A DNA stretch of 60,915 nt from CAYNMC01 sp964398365 (lineage in GTDB: Bacteria; Patescibacteriota; Microgenomatia; UBA1400; CAYNMC01): contig CAYNMC010000014.1 of NCBI GenBank assembly GCA_964398365.1, forward strand, positions 1-60,915, read 5' to 3'. Positions 60,311 to 60,915 of this stretch are shown in pieces. Below the pieces are notes generated by a model. That model ran no database searches, had not been told where the DNA came from, and saw nothing but the letters and a program-made list of their open reading frames with translations. The translations under genes and the position numbers were made by a program. How positions within the stretch are numbered: position 1 is the first letter of the stretch; every line of letters starts with the position of its first letter.

Positions 60311-60915
<605 letters not shown>

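Overview
The window looks like chromosomal DNA of a Candidate Phyla Radiation (Patescibacteria) bacterium, most likely of the Microgenomates (OP11) lineage. The evidence is a 16S rRNA start with a diverged EUB338 site, an AT-rich and tightly packed genome, typical CPR families (DUF4012, DUF5667, VanW, PrgI/VirB4/VirD4 secretion genes) and a class III ribonucleotide reductase. TGA is used as an ordinary stop, so the code is standard. The lineage call is inference; no database search was possible.

Layout. 1-7.1 kb: a type IV secretion-like cluster on the plus strand (VirB6-like channel protein ending in a CHAP peptidase domain, PrgI-like protein, TraC/VirB4 N-domain-like protein, VirB4 ATPase). 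7.1-9.9 kb: dnaN and dnaA on the minus strand with oriC between them, marked by at least five DnaA boxes. 9.9-15.5 kb: five unrecognised genes, mostly coiled-coil or single-membrane-segment proteins. 15.5-19.4 kb: the conserved oriC-side run rpmH-rnpA-yidD-yidC-jag, followed by a flippase and RNase H. 19.5-31.9 kb: envelope and housekeeping genes (DUF4012 fusion, L25, valS, tsaD, GT-C glycosyltransferase, VanW, orphan solute-binding protein). 31.9-35.8 kb: DUF192, an AmmeMemoRadiSam radical SAM enzyme, a DJ-1 lipoprotein, a nucleotidyltransferase, and a second membrane glycosyltransferase carrying a 96-bp GC-rich palindromic element in frame. 35.9-41.5 kb: two large secreted dockerin proteins (a PQQ-type propeller and a glycoside hydrolase). 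41.7-44.7 kb: aldolase, PGK and a DUF5667 protein. 44.9-48.4 kb: an NrdR-controlled anaerobic ribonucleotide reductase operon whose glycyl-radical segment is a separate 46-residue gene. 48.4-52.2 kb: VirD4-like ATPase, ferredoxin, DsbA-like protein. 52.3-55.3 kb: a minus-strand operon arsR-gdh-znuC-znuB. 55.5-57.7 kb: a 7TM protein with an ATP-grasp/retropepsin fusion. 57.8-59.6 kb: two decayed genes, one a DUF1704/tyrosine-carboxypeptidase-like pseudogene. 59.8-60.9 kb: a small membrane protein, tRNA-Cys and the 5' part of 16S rRNA.

How it works together. The PrgI/VirB4/VirD4/CHAP set suggests a transenvelope DNA or protein transfer machine, with VirD4 encoded more than 40 kb from the rest. 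DUF4012, VanW, the glycosyltransferases and the flippase point to investment in surface polysaccharide or cell wall. The dockerin proteins point to extracellular polymer binding or degradation.

Across the window about a dozen genes have a sigma70-type promoter whose -10 hexamer ends 6-7 nt before the start codon, usually with a TTG-starting -35 box at 16-18 bp. This predicts widespread leaderless mRNAs next to a second gene class with strong Shine-Dalgarno sequences.
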